13,128 nt of DNA from JAICLK01 sp035478715 (GTDB lineage Bacteria; Patescibacteriota; Saccharimonadia; Saccharimonadales; UBA4665), in assembly GCA_035478715.1 (NCBI GenBank), contig DATIJK010000014.1, forward strand, positions 1 through 13,128. Reading direction: 5' to 3'. The position numbers and the translations under genes are program-made. How positions within the stretch are numbered: position 1 is the first letter of the stretch; every line of letters starts with the position of its first letter. This document shows positions 1 to 6,612 of this stretch, piece after piece. Under the pieces are notes generated by a model. The model worked only from the letters and a program-made list of their open reading frames with translations, searched no databases and was not told the origin of the DNA.

Positions 1-355
1 TAAAGATTACACTTTTCCATCAATAAACCTTCCAGAGCTGCTCAATGACGCTCAGAAAGCCGACATTGCAGCCAGTTTCCAGCGCGTTGCGTTTGAAACG
101 ATTGTCGACAAAGCTGCACTTGCCTGCGACGAGTTTCAGCCAAAAAGCATAATTATCGGCGGCGGCGTTGCTGCCAGTCGAGCATTGCGCAAGATGCTGG
201 ACGAACGGCTCCCCTTGCCAATCGAATATCCGGACCTAAAACTCTGCACCGATAACGGCGCAATGATAGCAACGCTTGGATGCTTCAAAGCTATGCTGGA
301 TCAACCGAAAGCAGACCCCTACTCCCTGGAAATCGCACCAAACCTTAGCATGTAA
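1..355 (+). CDS. tsaD: tRNA N6-adenosine threonylcarbamoyltransferase TsaD, C-terminal part (5' truncated)
   Basis: The frame beginning with codon AAA at base 2 is open for 117 codons and ends at TAA 353-355; the N-terminus lies before the window. TsaD transfers the threonylcarbamoyl group from TC-AMP to A37 of ANN-reading tRNAs, working in the cytoplasm with TsaB/TsaE partners. The match is by eye: a glycine-rich IIGGGVAASRALRKML segment followed by CTDNGAMIA, which are the usual C-terminal ATP-site and metal-site motifs of the Kae1/TsaD/YgjD family. The ending, about 20 residues after the DNGAMIA motif, is normal for the family. No clear terminator follows, and valS starts about 250 bases downstream in the same direction with its own leader. 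Confidence 0.9.
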   Translation, partial: KDYTFPSINLPELLNDAQKADIAASFQRVAFETIVDKAALACDEFQPKSIIIGGGVAASRALRKMLDERLPLPIEYPDLKLCTDNGAMIATLGCFKAMLDQPKADPYSLEIAPNLSM

Positions 356-443
356 AGTGTTTTCGTCTACCCCTGTTAATTTTTCATGTGAAATACTGGC
401 ATTATCCGGCCACCTCGAATCAGTAGCAAATTATTTACAGAGG

Positions 444-452
444 TGATACTCT
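444..452 (+). promoter_or_regulatory. candidate extended -10 for valS leader
   Basis: TGA-TACTCT fits the TGn-TAnnnT extended -10 form seen elsewhere in the window, and would start RNA at about 459, just before the structured element. TTTACA at 434-439 lies too close to be its -35. This is a weak call based on one motif. Confidence 0.3.
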
Positions 453-470
453 ATATACATCAAGGTTAAG

Positions 471-588
471 GGTTTCGTTCTTGAGTGCAGAGTAGTGTTT
501 TCAGCGAGCAGTGCACGGAAGCGTACTTTTCGGTACGCTGGAGAAGCATCGCAGTTGAATGCGCCGCAATGTGCCAAGCACGGAAGCC
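471..588 (+). ncRNA. structured element, copy 1, in the valS leader
   Basis: This 118-nt segment folds on paper into a closed multibranch structure. The outer arms 471-489 and 570-588 pair imperfectly, with several G-U pairs. Inside are GTGCA 485-489 / TGCAC 512-516 and a clear hairpin GCGTAC 521-526 / GTACGC 533-538 with loop TTTTCG. A second copy (4424-4544) keeps the same order: a GTACTTTT hairpin, CGCAG, then CGCAATGTGCC (565-575 here). Some arms have changed sequence while keeping pairing. A GTTAA direct repeat flanks it (465-469, 589-593). It ends 21 nt before the valS ATG, so it could be a regulatory leader, or a small mobile element that landed there. It lacks the T-box TGGN antiterminator signature. 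I do not recognise a named family. Confidence 0.55.
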
Positions 589-609
589 GTTAAAAGAAGG
601 GAAGGCGCT

Positions 610-3255
610 ATGAAGCTGTCCAAGGTATACGAACCGCAGCATTACGAATCAGACATCTACGCTCTATGGGAAAAGAGCGGAGCTTTCGTCGCCGTCCCGG
701 AAAGCAAAAAACCGCACTTTTCAATCAGCATGCCACCCCCGAACGAAACGGGGACGCTCAGCCTGGGTCACGCGCTATTTTTAACGCTACAGGACATCAT
801 GGCCCGTCACGCCCGTTTACAGGGGAAAGATGTGCTCTGGCTGCCTGGAACTGATCATGCGGCACTGCCGGTAAACGCCATCATCGAAAAGAAATTAGCA
901 GAGGAGGGAACTGATAAGCACGCCATCGGTCGGGATGAGTTTTTGCGGCGTACCAAGGAGTTCGTAGCCAGCAGTCGCGGCACCATGCTTGGTCAGATGC
1001 GTGCGATGGGTTCAAGCTGTGATTGGTCGCGCTTGCGCTATACCCTCGATGATGCATTGAACCGCTGCGTAAACGAAGTGTTTATCAAAATGTATAATGA
1101 CGGACTTATTTACAGAGGTTATCGCATAATAAATTGGGATCCGATACTGGAAACGACGATATCCGATGATGAAATGGTCTACAAAGAAGAAACCGCAAGT
1201 TTTTACACCTTTCAATATGGTCCGTTTCAGATTAGCACGGCGCGTCCAGAAACAAAATTCGGTGATAAATACGTTGTAATGCATCCGGATGATAAGCGTT
1301 ATGCGAAATACAAGCACGGCGACACCTTCGAAGCTGAGTGGATCAACGGTACCGTTATCGCTACCGTCATCAAAGACATGGCGGTCGATCCGAAGTTTGG
1401 AACGGGGGTGATGACTATCACACCATGGCACGACCATACTGACTTCGAAATCGCCGAACGCCACAAGCTCGACAGGGAACAGATCATCGATTTCCATGGC
1501 AGGTTATTGCCGATCGCAGGTGAATTCGATGGTATGCCCATCGCAGAAGCCCGGCCGAAAATCGTCGAGAAACTTCGTAAAAAAGGCCTGCTCGTCAAAG
1601 AAGACAAGAACTACGTGCACAATGTGGCGATAAATGACAGAGGCAAGGGGATTATCGAACCCCAAATCAAGCTGCAATGGTTTGTGGACGTCAACAAACC
1701 GGCGGTTGATTGGAAGGGCAAGAAACGCAGCCTCAAGCAGGTGATGCAATCAGTAGTAAGGGAAGGGGATATCGACATCATCCCTAAAAGATTCGAAAAA
1801 ATCTATTTCCATTGGATCGATAATCTGCGCGACTGGTGTATCAGCCGCCAGATCTGGTGGGGCCACCGGATTCCAGTCTGGTACCGCATGCATTCTGACG
1901 GCTCGACAGAAACGTATGCCGGCCTGACGCCGCCAAAAGATGACGGCAAAGAAGGTTGGAACAAGTGGGAGCAAGATCCCGATACGCTTGACACCTGGTT
2001 CAGTTCGGCGATCTGGACGTGGAGCACGTTGATCGACCCTGAACTGGCAAAAGACTATAAATTGTCACTGAACGACTTACTGAAAAAAAGCGTGGATTAC
2101 CAGACGTACCACCCAACAACAGTGATGGAAACTGGTTGGGACATCCTGTTTTTCTGGGTGGCCAGAATGATACTTTCGACAACCTATGCCACCGGCGAAG
2201 TGCCGTTCAAAACGGTGTATCTGCATGGGCTAATCAGGGCAGAGGACGGCAAAAAGATGAGCAAAAGCCGTCCCGAATCCATCATCGATCCGCTCGATGT
2301 CATCCCGAAATACGGCACCGACGCGCTGCGTATGGCACTGATCATGGGCGTAACGCCCGGCAATGATCAGAACTGGGGCTGGGGTAAGATTGAGGCAAAC
2401 CGGAATTTCTGCAACAAACTCTGGAATATCGCCCGCTACATCGAAGGGAAGGTGGGTGATGATTACCACGAACGGACGCCGAAACCAGTTACTACAGCCG
2501 ATCACTGGGTATTGACTAATTTACAACATATCGCCAAGAAGATAGACAAAGATCTGACCGAGTTCCGGTTCGCAGAGGCATACGAAACGCTCTACCACTT
2601 TGTCTGGGACGATTTTGCGGACTGGTACATCGAAGCGTCAAAAGCAGAGCAGAATGTACCGTTGCTGGCGTACAGCCTGGAAGCGATTCTCAAACTCGCG
2701 CATCCGTTCGCGCCGTTTTTGACCGAAACCATTTGGCAGACGCTGAAGTGGGAAGAAAATCCGATGCTAGCAACCAGCCTGTGGCCGATTGTACCGGATA
2801 CCGATAAAAGCAAAAGTAAGCAATTTGATGATATAAAATCGATAGTAACTGAGGTACGATTCATCACAAAAGCGCTTGGCAAGCGAGATGTCCGATTGCT
2901 ATTCAATGACGATAAACTTCTAAACGACAACTCCGAGCTTATTCGTCAGCTGAGCGGGATCAAAGAGGTTGCCAGCACGGATACCAAGCAATCCGGCGTC
3001 CAGCTCACACAGACTTCGCACAAAGCCTGGCTTGATATCGATAAGTCTACTGCTAAAAAATATGCAGAAGAACTGGCAGGCAAGCTGTACGAAGCCGAGA
3101 ACACTGTTGGCCAACTGAAAGCACGACTGGCAAACAAAGCATACGTAGCAAATGCACCGGCCCACATAGTGGCTCAGACAAAAGCGGATTTGGCAGATGC
3201 CGAAGATCTGATGAAAAAGATCGAAACTGAACGCAAACGCTTCGAAAAGATTTAA
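610..3255 (+). CDS. valS: valyl-tRNA synthetase
   Basis: Class Ia synthetase charging tRNA-Val in the cytoplasm, 881 residues, a normal ValRS length. I chose ATG 610 (MKLSKVYEPQHYE) because GAAGG/AGAAGGG lies 4-8 bases upstream; an in-frame ATG at 559 falls inside the structured leader and adds 17 unrelated residues. Visible landmarks: a HIGH-type motif at about 51-54 (SLGH), GTDHAALP, the CP1 editing domain with STARPETKFGD and FGTGVMTITPWHDHTDFE, KMSKS at 549-553, a helical anticodon domain with FADWYIEASK, and a C-terminal coiled coil (about 815-881) typical of ValRS. The first His of HIGH is Ser here. The gene ends 7 bases from the convergent HTH-HAD gene. Confidence 0.96.
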   Translation: MKLSKVYEPQHYESDIYALWEKSGAFVAVPESKKPHFSISMPPPNETGTLSLGHALFLTLQDIMARHARLQGKDVLWLPGTDHAALPVNAIIEKKLAEEGTDKHAIGRDEFLRRTKEFVASSRGTMLGQMRAMGSSCDWSRLRYTLDDALNRCVNEVFIKMYNDGLIYRGYRIINWDPILETTISDDEMVYKEETASFYTFQYGPFQISTARPETKFGDKYVVMHPDDKRYAKYKHGDTFEAEWINGTVIATVIKDMAVDPKFGTGVMTITPWHDHTDFEIAERHKLDREQIIDFHGRLLPIAGEFDGMPIAEARPKIVEKLRKKGLLVKEDKNYVHNVAINDRGKGIIEPQIKLQWFVDVNKPAVDWKGKKRSLKQVMQSVVREGDIDIIPKRFEKIYFHWIDNLRDWCISRQIWWGHRIPVWYRMHSDGSTETYAGLTPPKDDGKEGWNKWEQDPDTLDTWFSSAIWTWSTLIDPELAKDYKLSLNDLLKKSVDYQTYHPTTVMETGWDILFFWVARMILSTTYATGEVPFKTVYLHGLIRAEDGKKMSKSRPESIIDPLDVIPKYGTDALRMALIMGVTPGNDQNWGWGKIEANRNFCNKLWNIARYIEGKVGDDYHERTPKPVTTADHWVLTNLQHIAKKIDKDLTEFRFAEAYETLYHFVWDDFADWYIEASKAEQNVPLLAYSLEAILKLAHPFAPFLTETIWQTLKWEENPMLATSLWPIVPDTDKSKSKQFDDIKSIVTEVRFITKALGKRDVRLLFNDDKLLNDNSELIRQLSGIKEVASTDTKQSGVQLTQTSHKAWLDIDKSTAKKYAEELAGKLYEAENTVGQLKARLANKAYVANAPAHIVAQTKADLADAEDLMKKIETERKRFEKI

Positions 3256-3262
3256 GATCGAA

Positions 3263-4120
3263 TTAATCTGCGGGCTCAAGCGCTGCGCGGACTCGCTCAA
3301 CGGCTTCTTTGGGCCGATAGTCGTCAAACCACAAAACACGCCAGCCGAAATGGCCGGCAGCTTGTAGATTGGCGCGTGAGTCATCTATCAGCAATACCTC
3401 TTCGGGTTTGCAACCGGTGCGTTCAGATGCAACTTGGAATATTTCCGGCTCGGGCTTAATCGCTCGCACCTTTGAAGAGTCGACTATCGTATCATAAGGG
3501 ACATCCGGAATAAGGTGTTTTACTAGCATTTCATCGACGAAACCGGGCATGATATTTGTTAGCAGCCCGACATGATAATTCTTGGATGCCCATACAAGCA
3601 GGTCGTGCATTTCAGGAATCGGCTCGACGGCTTTCATGTAATAATCGCGCCAATCTATTGAGTCCAGATGAAGCTGGCGGGCGAACGCTTTGTTGAAATC
3701 TTCCATCGTGATGTCACCGCGGCAGACTGCGTCGTTGTAGTGCCAATAGGCGCTTTCTACAACGTCCAGCTGTTCGCCGCTTTGCATGGCCAGCTGGGAA
3801 AACGCCGACTGAAAGAAGTGGACCAGGCAGCCATTGACGTCAAAATACACGAATTTTACGCCGCTCTTGGACACTTTCTTCGGTGTTATCGCGGGTTTGC
3901 CACTCTCAATGCCAAGCAGCGTATCGAGTGAAACGCCGAGCGCCTCCGAGATTGTCTGTACGGTGAAAATCGACGGTGATTTGATAGCACCGCGTTCGAT
4001 TTTCGCCAGTGTTGAATAGCTCAGATTCGCCTTGTGGCACAGCATCTGCTGAGTTAGCCCAGCATTCTGGCGCGCCACTTGCAGACGCTTGCCCAAGCTT
4101 TTTTCGTTCAAAGCACTCAC
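3263..4120 (-). CDS. XRE-type HTH domain fused to HAD-like hydrolase
   Basis: A 285-residue fusion. Residues about 8-70 form a Cro/C1 HTH (GKRLQVARQNAGLTQ...STLAKIERGAIKSPS...ALGVSLDTLLG). After a short linker, residues 88-285 are a HAD subfamily IA domain: motif I DVNGCL (nucleophile D94), motif II LLTN (T188), motif III KPEPEIF (K222), motif IV IDDS (D246, D247). The usual second Asp of motif I is Asn96, as in HAD relatives with DVGGV-type motifs, so phosphatase activity is uncertain. I chose GTG 4120, preceded by GGTGGGG; the longer frame begins with TTG 4159, which lies inside a TATAAT box and cannot be the start if that promoter is real. It may be a DNA-binding protein sensing a phosphorylated ligand and controlling its own promoter. 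Confidence 0.85.
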   Translation of the reverse strand: MSALNEKSLGKRLQVARQNAGLTQQMLCHKANLSYSTLAKIERGAIKSPSIFTVQTISEALGVSLDTLLGIESGKPAITPKKVSKSGVKFVYFDVNGCLVHFFQSAFSQLAMQSGEQLDVVESAYWHYNDAVCRGDITMEDFNKAFARQLHLDSIDWRDYYMKAVEPIPEMHDLLVWASKNYHVGLLTNIMPGFVDEMLVKHLIPDVPYDTIVDSSKVRAIKPEPEIFQVASERTGCKPEEVLLIDDSRANLQAAGHFGWRVLWFDDYRPKEAVERVRAALEPAD

Positions 4121-4158
4121 CGAAGGTGCCCCACCAATGTCATAGCCATATAGTACCA

Positions 4159-4164
4159 ATTATA
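4159..4164 (-). promoter_or_regulatory. -10 box of the HTH-HAD gene
   Basis: TATAAT on the minus strand, about 39 bases upstream of the chosen GTG start. The -35 position (about 4182-4187) reads CTAATT, a poor match, so activity probably depends on other contacts. Confidence 0.5.
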
Positions 4165-4183
4165 TCTAAAAAAGAAAAGCTAA

Positions 4184-4193
4184 TTAGTACTAA
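4184..4193. promoter_or_regulatory. candidate operator palindrome
   Basis: TTAGTACTAA is a perfect 10-bp palindrome overlapping the -35 position of the HTH-HAD promoter. GTACTA recurs on the other side of the -10 box. This is a plausible autoregulatory site for the adjacent HTH protein, inferred from position only. Confidence 0.35.
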
Positions 4194-4209
4194 ACGGCTA
4201 CCACGAACC

Positions 4210-4386
4210 TTACCACTGAAGCATGTACTTCAGTAGTGTAAAAACGACTATATAGACGGCCAATCCTGTGAACGCGGCGCCGATCAGGCTGCTTTTTGTG
4301 TTATTCGTATTGTGCTTCAACTTGCTATAAACCCACGTACCGACACCCGCGGCAATAAATAAAGAAGTCACACCGTTACCAAGCAT
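4210..4386 (-). CDS. small two-helix membrane protein, unknown
   Basis: A 58-residue protein from ATG 4386, with two hydrophobic stretches (about residues 5-22 and 34-54) separated by a polar, basic loop (SKLKHNTNNTKS), so probably a hairpin in the cytoplasmic membrane. The frame can be extended to TTG 4392, but TATAAT lies 7 bases before ATG 4386, so transcription would begin at or next to the ATG and the mRNA would be leaderless. Codons are in keeping with the surroundings. No family recognised. A short inverted repeat (ACTGAAG...CTTCAGT, 4215-4234) covers the last codons. Confidence 0.6.
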   Translation of the reverse strand: MLGNGVTSLFIAAGVGTWVYSKLKHNTNNTKSSLIGAAFTGLAVYIVVFTLLKYMLQW

Positions 4387-4393
4387 AACCAAA

Positions 4394-4399
4394 ATTATA
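4394..4399 (-). promoter_or_regulatory. -10 box directly before the small membrane protein
   Basis: TATAAT on the minus strand, 7 bases before ATG 4386. There is no ribosome binding site between them, which implies a leaderless transcript. No good -35. Confidence 0.5.
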
Positions 4400-4423
4400 C
4401 CTTAAATTTCACACTAAGTGTAA

Positions 4424-4544
4424 GGTCTTTCGAAGAATGGTGCAGTGTGTTTTAAATTTGAGCACCGTAAAGGAGTCGTACTTTTAGGTACGGCGAGTGC
4501 GGAGCGCAGGATTTAGGGCGCAATGTGCCGTTATTCGAAAGACC
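4424..4544 (+). ncRNA. structured element, copy 2, between HIT gene and small membrane gene
   Basis: A 121-nt segment closed by a long inverted repeat. GGTCTTTCGAA (4424-4434) pairs perfectly with TTCGAAAGACC (4534-4544), and pairing continues inward with one mismatch and a few G-U pairs for about 20 positions. Inside: GGTGC 4439-4443 / GCACC 4462-4466, hairpin CGTAC 4477-4481 / GTACG 4488-4492 with loop TTTTAG, then a G-rich arm and CGCAATGTGCC (4519-4529). It is the same layout as 471-588. Here it lies downstream of the minus-strand HIT gene and not before any plus-strand gene, so it is not simply a valS leader. It may be a MITE-like mobile element, a free-standing RNA, or a transcript end for HIT. 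Strand is chosen by similarity to copy 1. Confidence 0.55.
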
Positions 4545-4548
4545 CTCT

Positions 4549-4947
4549 CTAGAACGCCAGTTTAGCCGCCATTGCTGCTAACGCCGCATGATCTGGTTCT
4601 GCTGACATATCAGGCACATTTCGATATTCTTGCATTGTAGAGAAGGGGAAGATTTTGACATGCACATGATCGGACACGTCGAGTCCCTCGATCATAACTC
4701 CTACGCGGGATTTGTCAGGGAACATCTCGCGTAAACGCCGGCCGACTTTCTGGACCGACGCCATCAGCGCCTGATAATCATCATTTTCCATATCCCACAC
4801 GAAACCGACCTGTTTTTTGGGAACCACCAGCACGTGGCCAGGCTGTATCGGATGGATATCCAAAAATGCGAATGTCTTTTCGTCTTCGTACACTTTGTGA
4901 CTTGGGATCTCACCCTTGATGATCTTCGTAAAAATTGAATCTTGCAT
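4549..4947 (-). CDS. HIT family nucleotide hydrolase/transferase
   Basis: A 132-residue cytoplasmic protein of the histidine triad superfamily (HINT/Fhit-like), which typically cleaves nucleoside phosphoramidates or dinucleotides. The N-terminal signature is very clear: FTKIIKGEIPSHKVYEDEKT, then FLDIHPIQPGHVLVVPKK. The triad reads H94-V-H96-V-K98, so the middle His that serves as nucleophile in HINT1 is present, but the third His is Lys. ATG 4947 lies 2 bases after the stop of the upstream membrane protein gene, and its AAGGA site is inside that gene, so the two are probably translationally coupled. Structured element copy 2 begins 5 bases after its stop. Confidence 0.92.
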   Translation of the reverse strand: MQDSIFTKIIKGEIPSHKVYEDEKTFAFLDIHPIQPGHVLVVPKKQVGFVWDMENDDYQALMASVQKVGRRLREMFPDKSRVGVMIEGLDVSDHVHVKIFPFSTMQEYRNVPDMSAEPDHAALAAMAAKLAF

Positions 4948-4949
4948 TA

Positions 4950-5183
4950 CTAATCCTTATCATGCGCCGGCTTATCGAGCGCAGACCGGGCAATAAAATA
5001 ATAAAAAAATGAGACGAACGGTGGAATCATTACCATTCCGATACACCACAGCCATTTTTCACTATCTGTTAATCTCTTATTCTGGATCGCATCGATAAAC
5101 ATCACGACCTCGAAAACAAGTATGGCGATCGCGATGATCGAAAAGAACATGAATAGCGCCATTGCCGCAGCTCCGAATATCAT
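4950..5183 (-). CDS. small PLDc_N-like membrane protein
   Basis: 77 residues, with a hydrophobic N-terminal helix (about 3-30, FGAAAMALFMFFSIIAIAIL) and a second one (about 45-67, with WLWCIGMVMIPPFVSFFYYFIAR), ending in a charged tail. The LWCIG...PPFVSFFYYFIAR pattern resembles the phospholipase D N-terminal (PLDc_N) transmembrane domain, often found alone in small proteins of unknown role. It lies 13 bases after the serB-like stop and 2 bases before HIT, so the three probably form an operon. There is no good ribosome binding site; TGA-TATCAT ends 7 bases before the ATG, so an internal leaderless start is possible. The start codon sits in a perfect inverted repeat. Confidence 0.75.
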   Translation of the reverse strand: MIFGAAAMALFMFFSIIAIAILVFEVVMFIDAIQNKRLTDSEKWLWCIGMVMIPPFVSFFYYFIARSALDKPAHDKD

Positions 5184-5197
5184 AGTGTCTATGATAT
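5177..5197. repeat. perfect 9-bp inverted repeat over gene junction
   Basis: ATATCATAG-TGT-CTATGATAT, arms 5177-5185 and 5189-5197. It covers the last base of the serB-like stop, the whole intergenic gap and the next start codon, and contains the minus-strand TGATATCAT -10-like sequence. It could be an operator or an RNA hairpin limiting translation of the PLDc_N-like gene. Confidence 0.5.
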
Positions 5198-5877
5198 CAC
5201 GCTAGTTGAAGTGTTTTTGCCGTGAGCGCCACCACCTCGTCGAAGCTTTTAACGACACGATCAGCTTGATCTGTGACATTCGGACGGTTGACGTTTTCGA
5301 CGAATGCCCAGAATTCGTCAGCCGCACCGGCTTTGCGGATTTCGAAATCAGTAAATCCATCGCCGATTACTATGACAGGGCGGGGGAGTTTGAGTGATTC
5401 GACCTGCCGGACCTTACCGCCAGCCTTGCCAACTAGACATGTTTTATCAAAACCGATGATCTTACCGCTGTCGTCATATTCAAATTTGTTTGCCAGCACG
5501 TGGCCTGCCGCAATACCAAGCTGCGTCACGACCGGCACGACGATTTCCTCGAATGCGCCAGACAATACGTAAATGCGATCGCGATTGTTTTGAAACCAAA
5601 TTTTATGCTTAAGCACTGACGACGAAAAATCTTGTGCCAGTTGAGCAATTAATGGCGCCAGAATTGCGCGATGAGCACCAAAAAGATTCAGACGTTTCTG
5701 CAGCGATTCGTCAAATGGTAGTGTCCCGGCCATGCCTTGGTCCGTGATTGCCTGGATCTGCCGCATGATTTCATCACGGTCAGGCCGGTCTTTTAACGAC
5801 ATCCGGGCTAATTCTTCAAGCGTCTCACCCCTGATAATCGTACTATCAAAATCAATAATAAACGTTGGTTTGTTCAA
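5197..5877 (-). CDS. phosphoserine phosphatase-like HAD hydrolase
   Basis: HAD superfamily enzyme of the SerB type, 226 residues from TTG 5877, probably hydrolysing phosphoserine to serine or a related phosphomonoester. All four motifs are intact: I DFDST (9-13), II VLSGAF (S106), III K151, IV GDGFTD (172-177). A helical cap lies between I and II. The frame extends to 6126, but that part runs through the tRNA-Ser gene and two long hairpins and is not coding. TTG 5877 is the only recognised start between the hairpins and motif I; GTAAGGG lies about 10 bases upstream. SerB proper often has an N-terminal regulatory domain, absent here, so the exact substrate is open. First gene of a likely operon with the PLDc_N-like and HIT genes. 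Confidence 0.85.
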   Translation of the reverse strand: MNKPTFIIDFDSTIIRGETLEELARMSLKDRPDRDEIMRQIQAITDQGMAGTLPFDESLQKRLNLFGAHRAILAPLIAQLAQDFSSSVLKHKIWFQNNRDRIYVLSGAFEEIVVPVVTQLGIAAGHVLANKFEYDDSGKIIGFDKTCLVGKAGGKVRQVESLKLPRPVIVIGDGFTDFEIRKAGAADEFWAFVENVNRPNVTDQADRVVKSFDEVVALTAKTLQLA

Positions 5878-5935
5878 AATACTTATACCCTTACTTAAGC
5901 AAAATGTTACTGCTATTTTCTCACATTTTAGGGGT

Positions 5936-5967
5936 CCCCGAAGCAAAAGCTTGCTTTTGGTTTGGGG
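5936..5967. repeat. long hairpin between tRNA-Ser and serB-like gene (1)
   Basis: CCCCGAAGCAAAAGC pairs with GCTTTTGGTTTGGGG in 14 of 15 positions (one G-T), with a loop of two bases. No T-run follows on either strand, so it is not a standard terminator. Confidence 0.55.
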
Positions 5968-5986
5968 TAGAGGAGAAGCAACGGAG

Positions 5987-6033
5987 ACCACACCTGGTTT
6001 TTGGCCACTTGTTTGCCAAAAATCTGGTGTGGT
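5987..6033. repeat. long hairpin between tRNA-Ser and serB-like gene (2)
   Basis: Arms ACCACACC...GGCC and GGCAAA...GGTGTGGT form a 47-base inverted repeat: eight pairs at the base and eight at the top with two mismatches between, around a 9-base loop. It begins 17 bases after the tRNA-Ser 3' end on the minus strand. No T-run, so it may be a processing or REP-like element instead of a terminator. Confidence 0.55.
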
Positions 6034-6050
6034 TGTAGTTTGCTTGGACG

Positions 6051-6140
<90 letters not shown>

Positions 6141-6152
6141 TAATAGCATTCT

Positions 6153-6182
6153 ATTGTACAGGCTAATCTGTTAATTTGCCAA
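6153..6182 (-). promoter_or_regulatory. promoter of tRNA-Ser
   Basis: On the minus strand TTGGCA (6177-6182), an 18-base spacer and TACAAT (6153-6158), 12 bases before the mature tRNA end. Five of six matches in each box. Confidence 0.6.
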
Positions 6183-6194
6183 AAATTGCGCCAC

Positions 6195-6223
6195 TTGACA
6201 TTGTATACAGCTTGTAGTATACT
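6195..6223 (+). promoter_or_regulatory. sigma-70-type promoter of padR-like operon
   Basis: TTGACA (6195-6200), a 17-base spacer, and TATACT (6218-6223): nearly consensus and the strongest promoter in the window. RNA would start near 6230, leaving a leader of about 9 bases with only a weak TAGG before ATG 6239. It is back to back with the tRNA-Ser promoter. Confidence 0.8.
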
Positions 6224-6238
6224 GGCTGTGGTATAGGT

Positions 6239-6610
6239 ATGAAACAACTTTCAAAATACGAGCAAGCGCTGTTGGACGGTTGGGAATCCATCTACAAGAT
6301 GGGGCAACTCAGCCTGTGGGTCATGCTGGCGCTCAAACACGGGGCAAAACACATGTCGCAGATCAAAAAGTTCATCGGCGAGTCAACCGCAGGCGCATTG
6401 ACCGCAGATGACAAAAGCATCTACCGGGCGCTAAGAAAGTACGACAAGGCTGAACTGATCCGTTTCGACACGAAAGCCAATGCGACAGGCCCCGACCTCA
6501 AAGTGTACAGCCTCACCGAAACTGGCGAGCGTGTACTGGAACAATTTCTGGACCGTAATGTGCGTATATTATATAAATCAAAGGTTCGCGAGCTAATCGA
6601 GAAAGGATAA
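6239..6610 (+). CDS. PadR-family transcriptional regulator
   Basis: 123 residues of winged-helix type. Residues about 22-100 fit PadR: LWVMLALKHGAKHMSQIKKFI (helices 1-2), DDKSIYRALRKYDKAELIRF (recognition helix and turn), then GPDLKVYSLTETGERVLEQFL (the wing and the start of the C-terminal helix). Members usually repress a neighbouring membrane or efflux gene and respond to a small molecule or envelope stress. The downstream membrane gene starts 2 bases after this stop, so it is the likely target together with self-regulation. It is driven by a near-consensus promoter, which would suit a repressed operon. Confidence 0.85.
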   Translation: MKQLSKYEQALLDGWESIYKMGQLSLWVMLALKHGAKHMSQIKKFIGESTAGALTADDKSIYRALRKYDKAELIRFDTKANATGPDLKVYSLTETGERVLEQFLDRNVRILYKSKVRELIEKG

Positions 6611-6612
6611 GT

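Noticed and set aside
471..600. T-box riboswitch before valS
   Set aside because: No T-box consensus with UGGN, no terminator/antiterminator pair, and a related element occurs at 4424-4544 with no synthetase.
559..609. Earlier valS start at ATG 559
   Set aside because: It lies inside the structured leader, has no ribosome binding site and adds residues unlike ValRS.
1012..1497. Long minus-strand open frame inside valS
   Set aside because: Shadow of the valS coding sequence with no start signal; the same holds for the other antisense frames in recognised genes.
4210..4240. Inverted repeat ACTGAAG...CTTCAGT as a terminator
   Set aside because: It lies within the last codons and no T-run follows on either strand.
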